Source of the DNA: Nocardioides zeae
Lineage (GTDB): Bacteria > Actinomycetota > Actinomycetes > Propionibacteriales > Nocardioidaceae
Direction of reading: 5' to 3'
Assembly: GCF_030818655.1 (NCBI RefSeq)
Contig: NZ_JAUTAN010000001.1
Coordinates: forward strand, 3,162,001-3,226,000
DNA: 64,000 nucleotides
Both the position numbers and the translations under genes were made by a program. This document shows positions 7,915-15,628 of this stretch, one piece after another. Below the pieces are notes generated by a model, which saw only the letters and a list, made by a program, of their open reading frames with translations, had not been told where the DNA came from and did no database searches. Positions within the stretch are counted from its first letter, which is position 1. The number at the start of each line of letters is the position of its first letter.

Positions 7915-8897
7915 AGCGACGCGAAGCGGTCGTCGAAGAGCTCACGGACCGTGAAGGACGACGGGGTGATGCCCTGCTCGTGGAAGAACCGCGACAGCGT
8001 GTCGAGCCCGTGCGCGTTGGCCCGCAGACCGTAGGGGAAGAGGTCGACGTCCGTGCTCCCGGAGGCCGGCACCAGCCCGACCTCACGGTGGAGCCGGACC
8101 GCCTCCTGGAGCGCGGCGAGGTGGGTCGTCTTGGCATCCAGGAAGCCCTTGTAGATGTTCAGCAGCAGCCACGGGTGCGCCTCGACCAGGCTGCGCCGGA
8201 CGACCATGCAGTGGTTGAACGGGAGGAAGCCCCAGGTGCCGAAGGCACGCGCCTTCTCCGCGTCGTCGTCGGGGAAGAGCAGGCGCACGTTGGCCTCGTC
8301 CATCGAGCCCGTGCTGCGGTCCAGCATCGTCTTGTAGGTGATGAACAGGATCGACGCCTCGAGGCGCCCTTCCGCGAACATCCTCCGCTGGCTGTCGTCG
8401 GGGCCGATCTGGACGACCTCGACGTCCTCCGGCGGGCGGAACGACGTCGCGCCGCCGTGGCTCAGGCGCGTCGTGCGCTCCTGGAACCACGTCATGCTCG
8501 ACGGGTGCAGGTCGTGGTCGTGCTGCAGCACGCCGCGCGCCCAGACGGCTCCCGTCATGGAGTAGTCGGCCACGCCGATCCGCTTGCCGCGCAGGTCGGC
8601 CGGGGTCCGCACGTCGGAGTCCGCACGCACCACGACGGCGGCGTGGAAGAACCGCCGGTCGGGGAAGACCGGCAGCGCGACCCAGGTGTCGTCGCCCTGG
8701 AGCCGCAACCGGGTCAACGAGGCCAACGACATCTCGGAGATGTCGAAGTCCTGGAAGTTCAGCTGGCGCCAGAAGGTGTCGGCCGGCGGCAGCAGGGACG
8801 TGCGCAGGCGCACGCCCTCGATCGCGTGCGGGTCGTCGACCAGCGCCTGGACGCGCGGGTTGGTGCGCAGCGCCAGGCTCAGCTCGAGCTTCGTCAT
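7911..8897 (-). CDS. substrate-binding-fold protein, 4,5-dihydroxyphthalate decarboxylase-like
   Basis: A 328-residue protein with the periplasmic-binding-protein type II fold: TPADLRGKRIGVADYSMTGAVWARGVL is the typical hinge region. Sequences of this kind are often labelled ABC substrate-binding protein or 4,5-dihydroxyphthalate decarboxylase. It starts MTKLELSLALRTNPRV with no signal peptide or lipobox, so it is most likely cytoplasmic. That favours an enzyme over a transporter component. It lies between the enoyl-CoA hydratase and the CoA ligase in a tight minus-strand operon and overlaps the ligase start by 4 bases. A decarboxylation step on an aromatic or cyclic carboxylate is a reasonable guess, not shown. 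Confidence 0.75.
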   Translation of the reverse strand: MTKLELSLALRTNPRVQALVDDPHAIEGVRLRTSLLPPADTFWRQLNFQDFDISEMSLASLTRLRLQGDDTWVALPVFPDRRFFHAAVVVRADSDVRTPADLRGKRIGVADYSMTGAVWARGVLQHDHDLHPSSMTWFQERTTRLSHGGATSFRPPEDVEVVQIGPDDSQRRMFAEGRLEASILFITYKTMLDRSTGSMDEANVRLLFPDDDAEKARAFGTWGFLPFNHCMVVRRSLVEAHPWLLLNIYKGFLDAKTTHLAALQEAVRLHREVGLVPASGSTDVDLFPYGLRANAHGLDTLSRFFHEQGITPSSFTVRELFDDRFASL

Positions 8898-8939
8898 CGG
8901 GGTCTCCTGTGTCGGGGTGGGGCAGAAGGGGCGGTCGGG

Positions 8940-9743
8940 CTACCGGGCCTGCCAGGAGGCCTCGCGCTTCTCGAGGAAGGCGCGGACTCCTTCCTCGCGG
9001 TCCGCGGAGGCGTAGGGGTTCGGCCCCACGTTGAGCCGCAGGGCTGCCGGCACCGGCAGGTCCATGCCGCGCAGGACCATCTGCTTGTAGCGGAAGAGCG
9101 AGAGGGGCGCGTTCCGGGCGATGCCACGCGCCAGCGCCTCGACCGAGGCCGTCAGGTCGGCGCTGTCCACGACGCGCATCAGCAGGCCGACGTCGAGGGC
9201 GCGCGCCGCGTCGAAGCGTTCCGCGGTGTACAGCAGCTCGTAGGCCACCGCCGGCCCGACGAGCCGCGGCAGCATCACTGAGGCGAAGTTGGCACCCATC
9301 CCGATCTTGGCCTCCGGCATCCCGAAGACCGAGCCGTGCGTGGCGATCCTGAGGTCGCACGCCATCGCCAGCTCGAAGCCCCCGGCCAGGGCGTAGCCGT
9401 CGATCGCCGCGATCGTCGGCTTCGGGATCTCCAGCACCGCCTCGAACACGTTGCGCGCCTCACCCGTCATCGGCGTGGTGAGCCTGCGTCCTGCACGAGC
9501 GGTCTGGTCGATCTCCTTGAGGTCGGCCCCGACGCAGAAGGCACGGTCGCCGGCACCGCTCAGCACGACGACCCGGACCTCGGGGTCCTCCGCGAGGTCC
9601 GATGCGCACCTCACCAGGTCGCGCTTCAGGGCGCTGTCCAGCGCGTTGTGCCGGTGGGGGCGGTTGAGCGTGAGGTACGCGACGTGGTCACGGTGCTCGA
9701 CGAGCAGCCCGTCCGTCTCCGTGTGGTCGTCGGTTGCGGTCAT
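8940..9743 (-). CDS. enoyl-CoA hydratase/isomerase family protein
   Basis: A 267-residue crotonase-fold protein. Visible motifs are LTLNRPHRHNALDSAL, RAFCVGADLKE (oxyanion hole), and IDGYALAGGFELAMACDLRIAT followed by FGMPEAKIGMG. The second acidic position commonly used for hydration is occupied by the PEAKIG glutamate. It probably hydrates an unsaturated acyl-CoA made by the acyl-CoA dehydrogenase. The ATG overlaps the CoA-transferase stop by 4 bases (ATGA). Length is normal for single-domain hydratases. Confidence 0.92.
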   Translation of the reverse strand: MTATDDHTETDGLLVEHRDHVAYLTLNRPHRHNALDSALKRDLVRCASDLAEDPEVRVVVLSGAGDRAFCVGADLKEIDQTARAGRRLTTPMTGEARNVFEAVLEIPKPTIAAIDGYALAGGFELAMACDLRIATHGSVFGMPEAKIGMGANFASVMLPRLVGPAVAYELLYTAERFDAARALDVGLLMRVVDSADLTASVEALARGIARNAPLSLFRYKQMVLRGMDLPVPAALRLNVGPNPYASADREEGVRAFLEKREASWQAR

Positions 9744-10954
9744 CGTCGCTCCTGTCGGGAAGCGGAACCCTCGAAGGACTCCAGGGAGTGCTCCCCCAGC
9801 ACGGGGGGGCGGCGGCGCAGTGCGAAGTGCTCACCGTCGGTGCGGACGGGGGTGTGCACCGTGGCGTAGGCGGGGACCTCGGGGTGCTCGAGGGGGGCCA
9901 CCGCCCCCGTCGCGACCACTTGCTCGTCGCGGAGCACCTCGTCGACGCGGCGGATCAGCGAGCACGGGATCCCGACCGCCTCGAAGGTCGCGATCCACTC
10001 CTGCGCCGGGCGGCTCTTGAGCTCGACCTCGATCTCCTCCGCGAGCACCTCGCGGTTCCTGAACCGCGAGCCGTTGTCGACGAAGCGCTCGTCGGTGCGC
10101 CAGTCCTCGCGACCCATCACGGCGGTGAACTTCGACCACAGGCGCTCGTTCCCCACGGCGATGACGAGGTGTCGGTCCTGGGCGAGGAACGCCTGGTACG
10201 GCGCGATCCCCAGGGTGGCCGAGCCCAGCTGGCCCGCGACGCTCCCGTCGGCCAGCACTCCCAGGAGCTGCGCCGGCTCCCACTGCAGCGCCGTCTCGAG
10301 CAGGGACGTGGCCACGACCGACCCCGCGCCCGTCTGCTCCCGCAACCGGAGCGCGTTGAGGATGCCGATCACGGCCCACATGCCGGCTCCCTTGTCGAGC
10401 ACCGAGACCGGGATCCGGACGGGTGCGCGGCCCGGCTCGCCCACGATCCCCATGAGACCGCTGAATGCCTGCATCAGGGGGTCGTACGCCGGCTTGGCCG
10501 CCGACGGTCCCGGACCGAAGCCGGTGATGTGACAGACCACCAGTCGTGGGTTCAGGGCGCGCAGCGCGTCGTCGCCGAACCCGAGCCGGTCCATGGCGCC
10601 GGGGCGCATGTTCTCGACCAGCACGTCCGCCTCGGCCACGAGGCCGCGGAGCCGTTCCCGGCCCTCGTCGGACGACAGGTCGAGAGCGAGGCTGCGCTTG
10701 TTGCGGTTCAGGGTGGAGAACGTGACGCTCTCGCCGTTGGGCCAGTACGGCGGACCCCAGCCACGGGTGTCGTCACCGCCCGAGGGCCGCTCGACCTTGA
10801 TGACGTCGGCCCCGAGGTCGCCGAGGACCTGCGTCGCGAACGGACCGGCGACGTTGGTGGTGATGTCGAGGACCCTGATGTCGCCCAGCGACCCGGGTCC
10901 CGCGGGTTCCGGCGGGCCGGTGGTGGCGGACGTGTCGGCAGGAAGATCCATCAT
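9740..10954 (-). CDS. CaiB/BaiF family CoA-transferase
   Basis: A 404-residue class III CoA-transferase. It begins with GDIRVLDITTNVAGPFATQVLGDLGADVIKVE and carries the family block DDTRGWGPPYW, LNRNKRSLALDL and VLVENMRPGAMDRLG. The catalytic Asp is probably in AYDPLMQAFSGLMG. It should move CoA between a pathway acid and a donor thioester. Its first ATG at 10954 overlaps the aldolase stop by 4 bases. A much longer in-frame reading extends up to 11596 but runs over the aldolase gene and is not real. A second, separate family member lies at 34747-35991. Confidence 0.92.
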   Translation of the reverse strand: MMDLPADTSATTGPPEPAGPGSLGDIRVLDITTNVAGPFATQVLGDLGADVIKVERPSGGDDTRGWGPPYWPNGESVTFSTLNRNKRSLALDLSSDEGRERLRGLVAEADVLVENMRPGAMDRLGFGDDALRALNPRLVVCHITGFGPGPSAAKPAYDPLMQAFSGLMGIVGEPGRAPVRIPVSVLDKGAGMWAVIGILNALRLREQTGAGSVVATSLLETALQWEPAQLLGVLADGSVAGQLGSATLGIAPYQAFLAQDRHLVIAVGNERLWSKFTAVMGREDWRTDERFVDNGSRFRNREVLAEEIEVELKSRPAQEWIATFEAVGIPCSLIRRVDEVLRDEQVVATGAVAPLEHPEVPAYATVHTPVRTDGEHFALRRRPPVLGEHSLESFEGSASRQERR

Positions 10955-12060
10955 TGACTCCTCATCGGCGACGTGATCGGGCTCTTCCACGGCGAGAGGG
11001 CTCCCTCGTAGACGGTCGGCCCGAGTCGGAAGTGCTGCGCCTGCTCCTCGGTCTCGACGAACGGCATGTCCATCGCGTAGAGGTCGTTGCCCCGCGGCCG
11101 CGGGCCCGCCTTCGAGACGTGGCCCCAGAGCGGGTGACCGACGACGGACTCGGCGACGTGGGCGGCCTCGATCAGGGCCGGCAGGTCCACCCCGGTCTTG
11201 ACCCCCAGCTCCTCCAGGAGGTCCACGACGTCCTCCGTCGGGATCATGCGCGTGATGCGGCCGTGCCCGCAGTAGGGACAACCGCCCATCCCGCCGATCG
11301 ACGTGTCCAGGACGAGCGTGTGCTCGCTGGTGAGGACGCGCAGCGCCGAGTACGCCGAGAGCAGTGCGGCACCCCGGGCGTCGTGCAGGTGGAGGTGGAA
11401 CGTCGTGATCGACGGCCATCGCTCCATGATGTTGCGCAGGTGGCGCTCGACCACGTGCGGCAGGTTCCACCCCATCGGATCCCCCAGCCACACGCGCGTG
11501 ACCGGGATGCCCGCGTCGGTCCACAGCTGGTGCTGCGCCTCCAGCAGGTCGAGGCGCGTCTCCTCGGCGACGTCGCCGGTCCAGTTGGAGCCCCACGCGG
11601 CGTTCAGCGCGATCGTGGCCTCGGTGGTCCCGTGGGCGACCGCGTCAGCCACGACGCCCTCCCAGGCGGCGATCTCCTGCTGCTGGGTGCGGTTCGTGTT
11701 GCGCTGCGCGAAGACGTCGCACAGGTGGACCAGCGTCCGCCCCGCACCGGCCCGTTCGCTGAGCGGAGGCGACTGCGCCAGCATCCGCTCCCGTCCGCGT
11801 CGGTTGAGCGCGAGCGCGGTGTAGGTCACCCCGTCCGCCGGTCGCATCCGCGCGACGAGCTCCTCGGTGTCGGCCATCTGGGGACACCACTTCGGGCTCA
11901 CGTAGGAACCGACGACGATCGTCTTCAGGCCCGTGCGGGAGAGCGCGTCGAGGAGCCGCAGCTTCTCGTCGACCGAGATGTCGGCACTCTCGATCTGAAG
12001 TCCCTCACGCATGCCCTCCTCGACCAGGTGCACCTGCGGGGAGGTCATCCATCTCTTCAC
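10951..12060 (-). CDS. hydroxymethylglutaryl-CoA lyase-like aldolase
   Basis: A 369-residue TIM-barrel lyase of the HMG-CoA lyase group. SYVSPKWCPQMADTEELV is strongly HMGL-like, HLHLHDARG supplies the two His metal ligands, and GGMGGCPYCGHGRI holds the catalytic Cys. The usual metal-binding RDGLQ is MREGLQ (Arg18 kept, Asp to Glu19), and the Asn normally a few residues after the catalytic Cys is missing. It may therefore cleave a related 3-hydroxyacyl-CoA rather than HMG-CoA itself. The GTG at 12060 is used here; ATG 12048 is an alternative. A promoter and paired operators lie directly upstream, inside the end of the preceding gene. Confidence 0.82.
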   Translation of the reverse strand: MKRWMTSPQVHLVEEGMREGLQIESADISVDEKLRLLDALSRTGLKTIVVGSYVSPKWCPQMADTEELVARMRPADGVTYTALALNRRGRERMLAQSPPLSERAGAGRTLVHLCDVFAQRNTNRTQQQEIAAWEGVVADAVAHGTTEATIALNAAWGSNWTGDVAEETRLDLLEAQHQLWTDAGIPVTRVWLGDPMGWNLPHVVERHLRNIMERWPSITTFHLHLHDARGAALLSAYSALRVLTSEHTLVLDTSIGGMGGCPYCGHGRITRMIPTEDVVDLLEELGVKTGVDLPALIEAAHVAESVVGHPLWGHVSKAGPRPRGNDLYAMDMPFVETEEQAQHFRLGPTVYEGALSPWKSPITSPMRSQ

Positions 12061-12075
12061 ATCGCATGGCGATCA

Positions 12076-12104
12076 CTATACCGCATTACTGTATACCGTA
12101 TTGC
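12076..12104. promoter_or_regulatory. operator D, tandem GntR sites with a minus-strand promoter
   Basis: Two direct copies occur 15 bases apart: ATACCGCATT at 12078-12087 and ATACCGTATT at 12093-12102. The second sits in an 18-mer matching operator A at 17 positions. TATAGT on the minus strand (12080-12075) fits a -10 for the aldolase gene. Unusually, the whole block lies inside the last codons of the EthD-like gene. Confidence 0.6.
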
Positions 12105-12750
12105 CGTTTGCCAACCTGAAGATGCGCTCGTAGCGGTGCACGACGAAAGCGCCGCCGCCGTCTGCTGTCTCCGAGACGAGCTCGGGGACCTCGAAGGCGC
12201 TCCACGCAGCGGCGTCCACCTCGGCCACGGCCAGCGTGTTCGGCGGGACGAGCTGGGGGAAGAGGTTGTGCAGGCCGACGAGGTGCGACCACCACGCCCT
12301 GCTCGCCCCGGCGGCCACCAGCGCCGGGGCCGTCTCGCCCGCGAACGTCGCGAACGCCGCGTCGAGCTGCGTCTCGTGCACCTGCGCGCGCAGCGTCACC
12401 ACGTGCTCGGAATCGATCGACGGCAAGCCGCTCCCGGCCACGCCGGCCGCGACCCGGTGCGCGAACCGGCCCTTCGTCATCTTCGAACCGATGTGGCTCT
12501 CGGCGATCGGGAGGACCGGATCGGCGGCACGGGCGGCGGCGTACACCTCGGAGGTGAAGACGTTGTGCTCCGGCGCGTCGTACACGGTCAGGTAGGCGCT
12601 CGGCTCGTCGAGGGAACGGAACATCTGCGCGGAGAGGAAGCCTGACCGCACCAGGTCGGGGCCGTGCCGGTCGGCGTACCACCGCTCGAACTCGGCCTCG
12701 TAGTCGGCATCGACCGCGCACTGCACGACGTAGACGACGGGCTTGCTCAT
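12076..12750 (-). CDS. EthD-like two-domain protein
   Basis: This 224-residue protein starts MSKPVVYVVQCAVDADYEAE and continues FERWYADRHGPDLVRSGF. That is the WY..HGPD pattern of dimeric alpha-beta barrel (EthD-type) proteins, with a second similar half from about residue 115. EthD members occur next to P450 or ring-attacking enzymes and are thought to bind or process small reactive intermediates; the exact reaction is unknown. AGAAAGGACGAAACC precedes the ATG. Its last ten codons (NGNTVYSNAV) are the operator D sequence, so the reading frame appears to have been extended through a regulatory site. It follows the flavoprotein gene by 14 bases. Confidence 0.7.
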   Translation of the reverse strand: MSKPVVYVVQCAVDADYEAEFERWYADRHGPDLVRSGFLSAQMFRSLDEPSAYLTVYDAPEHNVFTSEVYAAARAADPVLPIAESHIGSKMTKGRFAHRVAAGVAGSGLPSIDSEHVVTLRAQVHETQLDAAFATFAGETAPALVAAGASRAWWSHLVGLHNLFPQLVPPNTLAVAEVDAAAWSAFEVPELVSETADGGGAFVVHRYERIFRLANGNTVYSNAV

Positions 12751-12764
12751 GGTTTCGTCCTTTC

Positions 12765-14207
12765 TCACGTTGTCCGGCCCGCGAGCTCGCGGCCGGCGAT
12801 CCTGCCGAAGACCAGTGCCTCGGTGACGTTCCCTGCACCGGGATAGTGCTTGCCCCAGATGGATCCGAGCTCGCCCGCGGCGTAGAGACCCGCGATCGGG
12901 TTCCCGTAGGGATCCAGCACCCGAGCGCGTGCGTCGCGACGCGGCCCGCCCTGGGTGTTGCAGAGGATCGGGAGGACCTCGAGCCCGTAGTAGGGCGGCG
13001 CGGCGAGCCCGGCGAGCTCGGTCCGCCCGAACGCGTCCGCGCGGGTTCCCCTGCAGGCCTCGTCGTAGTCGGCGAGGCTCCTGGCCAGCGCCTCGCCCGG
13101 GAGGCCGAGCTGCTCCGCCAGCTCCTCGGGCGTGGTGCCACGCTTGATCCAGCCCCGCTCGATCTCGGCGGAGTTGTCGGCGCTCCACCCCAGCCGGCGC
13201 CCCGCCCGGGTCGTCGCGTTGATGATCGGCCCGGCCCGGCGCGCGGTCTCGTCGAAGACGACGAAGGTGCGCCCCCAGGCCGCGGCCCCCGGCTCCCCCA
13301 CCGTCGGGAGGAAGGCATGCGGCAGGGCGTGCCAGTCGTAGCCCAGCTCGTCGAGGAACCTGTTGCCCCCGGCGTCCACATAGACGTAGTTCGGGACCGG
13401 CATCTGGTGCTGGAGCGCCTGGTCCACCCCGGGGAGGTCGTACCCCATCACCGTGGCGTAGGCGCTGACGTGCCAGAGCCCGGCTCCGGCCTGCTGCGCC
13501 AGACGGACCCCGTCACCGGTGTTGCCGTCGGGCAGCCCCATCGAGGGCATGCTGCGGCCCAGGAAGTTCAGCTGCATCTGGCGGTCGGCTCCGAAGCCCC
13601 CGGTCGCGAGGACCACACCACGCCGGGCGGTCAGCTCGACCGCACCGCCCTGGCCTCCCGCGTCGCGGGCGCGGACGCCGCGCACGGCACCATGGTCGTC
13701 GACGAGCAGCGCCTCGCACCGCATTCCGTGGCGCACCTCGATGCCGCGCTGCTCCACAGCGGCCCGCAACACGTCCCAGAGCGCCTCGCCCCCCGAGCGC
13801 CCGTCGTCGGCCGCCACGCGCAGTCGTCCGCCCAGCGCACCGTCGCGGCCGGCACCCTCGAGGGTCTGGGACTTGGTGCCCGGGTAACCCTTCGTCCACG
13901 CGCTGGGGGCCACGAGGTCCGCGCCGAGCGAGGTCAGCCACGCGGTGGTCGAGGGCAGGCCCTCGACGAACGCTCGCTGGACGTCCTCGCCCGTGACCGC
14001 GTCGGCGTACGTGCGCAGGGCGGCGCACGCGGCCTCCTGGTCATCGACGTGCCGCAGCGACCCTCCCGACTCCCGGGTGTTGCCACCCCCCTCGGCCGCC
14101 TTCTCCACCACCAGGACCGCCAGACCGGCGTCGTGGGCCTCGATCGCCGCCGCGGCGCCGGCTCCACCCAGGCCGACGACGACGACGTCGTACGTCGGCC
14201 CGCTCAC
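12765..14207 (-). CDS. FAD-binding fumarate reductase-like flavoprotein (copy 1)
   Basis: A 480-residue flavoprotein of the fumarate reductase/succinate dehydrogenase flavoprotein family, soluble type (tricarballylate dehydrogenase, ketosteroid dehydrogenase relatives). The FAD motif YDVVVVGLGGAGAAAAIEAHDAG opens the protein, followed by GGNTRESGGSLR. The closing motif is IAGLYAAGELGSIWGKHYPGAGNVTEA. It should insert or reduce a C=C next to a carbonyl. It is 58% or so alike by eye in layout to the copy at 15629-17074, including the NTQGGPRRD block. Between them lies an MmgE/PrpD gene whose stop overlaps this gene's ATG by 4 bases, giving a flavoprotein-PrpD-flavoprotein module. Confidence 0.88.
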   Translation of the reverse strand: MSGPTYDVVVVGLGGAGAAAAIEAHDAGLAVLVVEKAAEGGGNTRESGGSLRHVDDQEAACAALRTYADAVTGEDVQRAFVEGLPSTTAWLTSLGADLVAPSAWTKGYPGTKSQTLEGAGRDGALGGRLRVAADDGRSGGEALWDVLRAAVEQRGIEVRHGMRCEALLVDDHGAVRGVRARDAGGQGGAVELTARRGVVLATGGFGADRQMQLNFLGRSMPSMGLPDGNTGDGVRLAQQAGAGLWHVSAYATVMGYDLPGVDQALQHQMPVPNYVYVDAGGNRFLDELGYDWHALPHAFLPTVGEPGAAAWGRTFVVFDETARRAGPIINATTRAGRRLGWSADNSAEIERGWIKRGTTPEELAEQLGLPGEALARSLADYDEACRGTRADAFGRTELAGLAAPPYYGLEVLPILCNTQGGPRRDARARVLDPYGNPIAGLYAAGELGSIWGKHYPGAGNVTEALVFGRIAGRELAGRTT

Positions 14208-15625
14208 GCGGCACCCCCGACCTGCAGGAGCCGCGTCACGTCGAGGAGGCGGTTCGCGTCCCCCTCCAGGACACAGGCGGCGACCCGCTCGGCGTCCACC
14301 TCGGGCACGGCGAGCGCGAGCTCCCGGAACTTGGCCACCAGCTGCGCGGTGCTCAGCGGCAGCTGGGGGCTGCCCGGCCGGTGCACCGACTCCGTGACGA
14401 GCCGACGGCCGTCGTGCGTCCCCAGGGTCACCCGCGTGGAGAAGCGGAACGCCTCGCCGCGGGCGTCGAAGTCCTCGTCGGGACGCACGCGCACCCGTGC
14501 CGCGACCGCATGGACCAGGGGGTCGTCGAGCCGCTCGGGCGTGAACGCGGCACCACCCGTCTCCCCGTGCGCGACCAGCACGGCCACGGCGAAGGAGAAG
14601 CTCATCTGTGCACTGACGGCGTCGAACGTCTGGGTCTCGAAACCGCAGTGGACGAAGGCGTCGGTCGGCACGTCGATGTCGATCGACGCCACGTCGTCAC
14701 GTCCGAGGTCGTGGGCGCGGAGCAGCTCGGTCACGAGCGCGAGGGCGGGATGGATGACCGCGCAGCTCGCGTATGCCTTGAAGCCGACGCGGTCGATCTC
14801 CCAGCTGCCGTCCGCGGCCGGCTCGAGGGCGTCCCACTGCACCACGTCACCACGCAGCGACGCGACGAACCCGCCGAACTCGGCCTCCAGGATGTCGTGG
14901 GAGCCCTCGAGACCCTGCGCGGCGAGCAGCGCGGCGTACACCCCGCTCTGGGCGGCCCACCCGGAGTGGAACCGCTTGACCATGCCCTCCTCCTGGGCCC
15001 CCATCAGGCCCGCACCTTGGCTGGCCGCGATCGCGAGCGCGTGCCGCGTCCGGGTGACGTCGAGCCCGAGGGCGCGCGCAGCCGCCGCGGCCGCGGCGAC
15101 CGCGCCGATCGTCCCCTGGGGGTGGAACCCCCTCAGGAAGTGCGCGATCCCGAGCACGCTGCCCAGGCGCGCACCGACCTCGTACCCGGCGACGACCGCC
15201 GCGAGGAACGTCGCACCGTCCGCCTCGTCGCTGTGGGGCAGGAGCGCCATCGCCGCGGGGAACACGACGGCGCCCGGGTGCAGGCAGCCGGCCTCGTGCA
15301 GGTCGTCGATCTCGAAGGCGTGCGCCGCGGTGCCGTTGGCCATCGCTGCCGCGGTCGGCGAGCCGGTCGCCGACGTCCCCACGACGAGCGCCGGACCCGT
15401 CGCCCCCTCCGCCAGCGCCACGGCGCGCACCGCCGCGCTCCACGGCAGCGTCGACCCGTACAGGCTGCAGCCGATGTAGTCGAGGAGGCAGCGCCGCACG
15501 CTGTCGAGGACAGCGGGCGGAAGGTCCTCGGCGGTCACACCGGCCACCATGGCGGCGAGCCTCTCCGTCGCGGCCGGTCGCGCCTGCGCCGCGGCTCCCT
15601 GCTCGGTCTCGGTCGTCTGTCCCAC
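14204..15625 (-). CDS. MmgE/PrpD family protein (module copy)
   Basis: A 473-residue MmgE/PrpD protein. Recognisable blocks are VRRCLLDYIGCSLYGSTLPW, NGTAAHAFEIDDLHEAGCLHPG and RGFHPQGTIGAVAAA, then GFKAYASCAVIHPAL in the C-terminal half. The expected chemistry is dehydration or a related lyase reaction on a polycarboxylate, but family members differ. It lies between two related FAD flavoproteins, with a 4-base overlap on one side and 3 bases on the other. It is clearly different in sequence from the member at 159-1508, so this is not a recent duplication. Confidence 0.88.
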   Translation of the reverse strand: MGQTTETEQGAAAQARPAATERLAAMVAGVTAEDLPPAVLDSVRRCLLDYIGCSLYGSTLPWSAAVRAVALAEGATGPALVVGTSATGSPTAAAMANGTAAHAFEIDDLHEAGCLHPGAVVFPAAMALLPHSDEADGATFLAAVVAGYEVGARLGSVLGIAHFLRGFHPQGTIGAVAAAAAAARALGLDVTRTRHALAIAASQGAGLMGAQEEGMVKRFHSGWAAQSGVYAALLAAQGLEGSHDILEAEFGGFVASLRGDVVQWDALEPAADGSWEIDRVGFKAYASCAVIHPALALVTELLRAHDLGRDDVASIDIDVPTDAFVHCGFETQTFDAVSAQMSFSFAVAVLVAHGETGGAAFTPERLDDPLVHAVAARVRVRPDEDFDARGEAFRFSTRVTLGTHDGRRLVTESVHRPGSPQLPLSTAQLVAKFRELALAVPEVDAERVAACVLEGDANRLLDVTRLLQVGGAA

Positions 15626-15628
15626 GAC

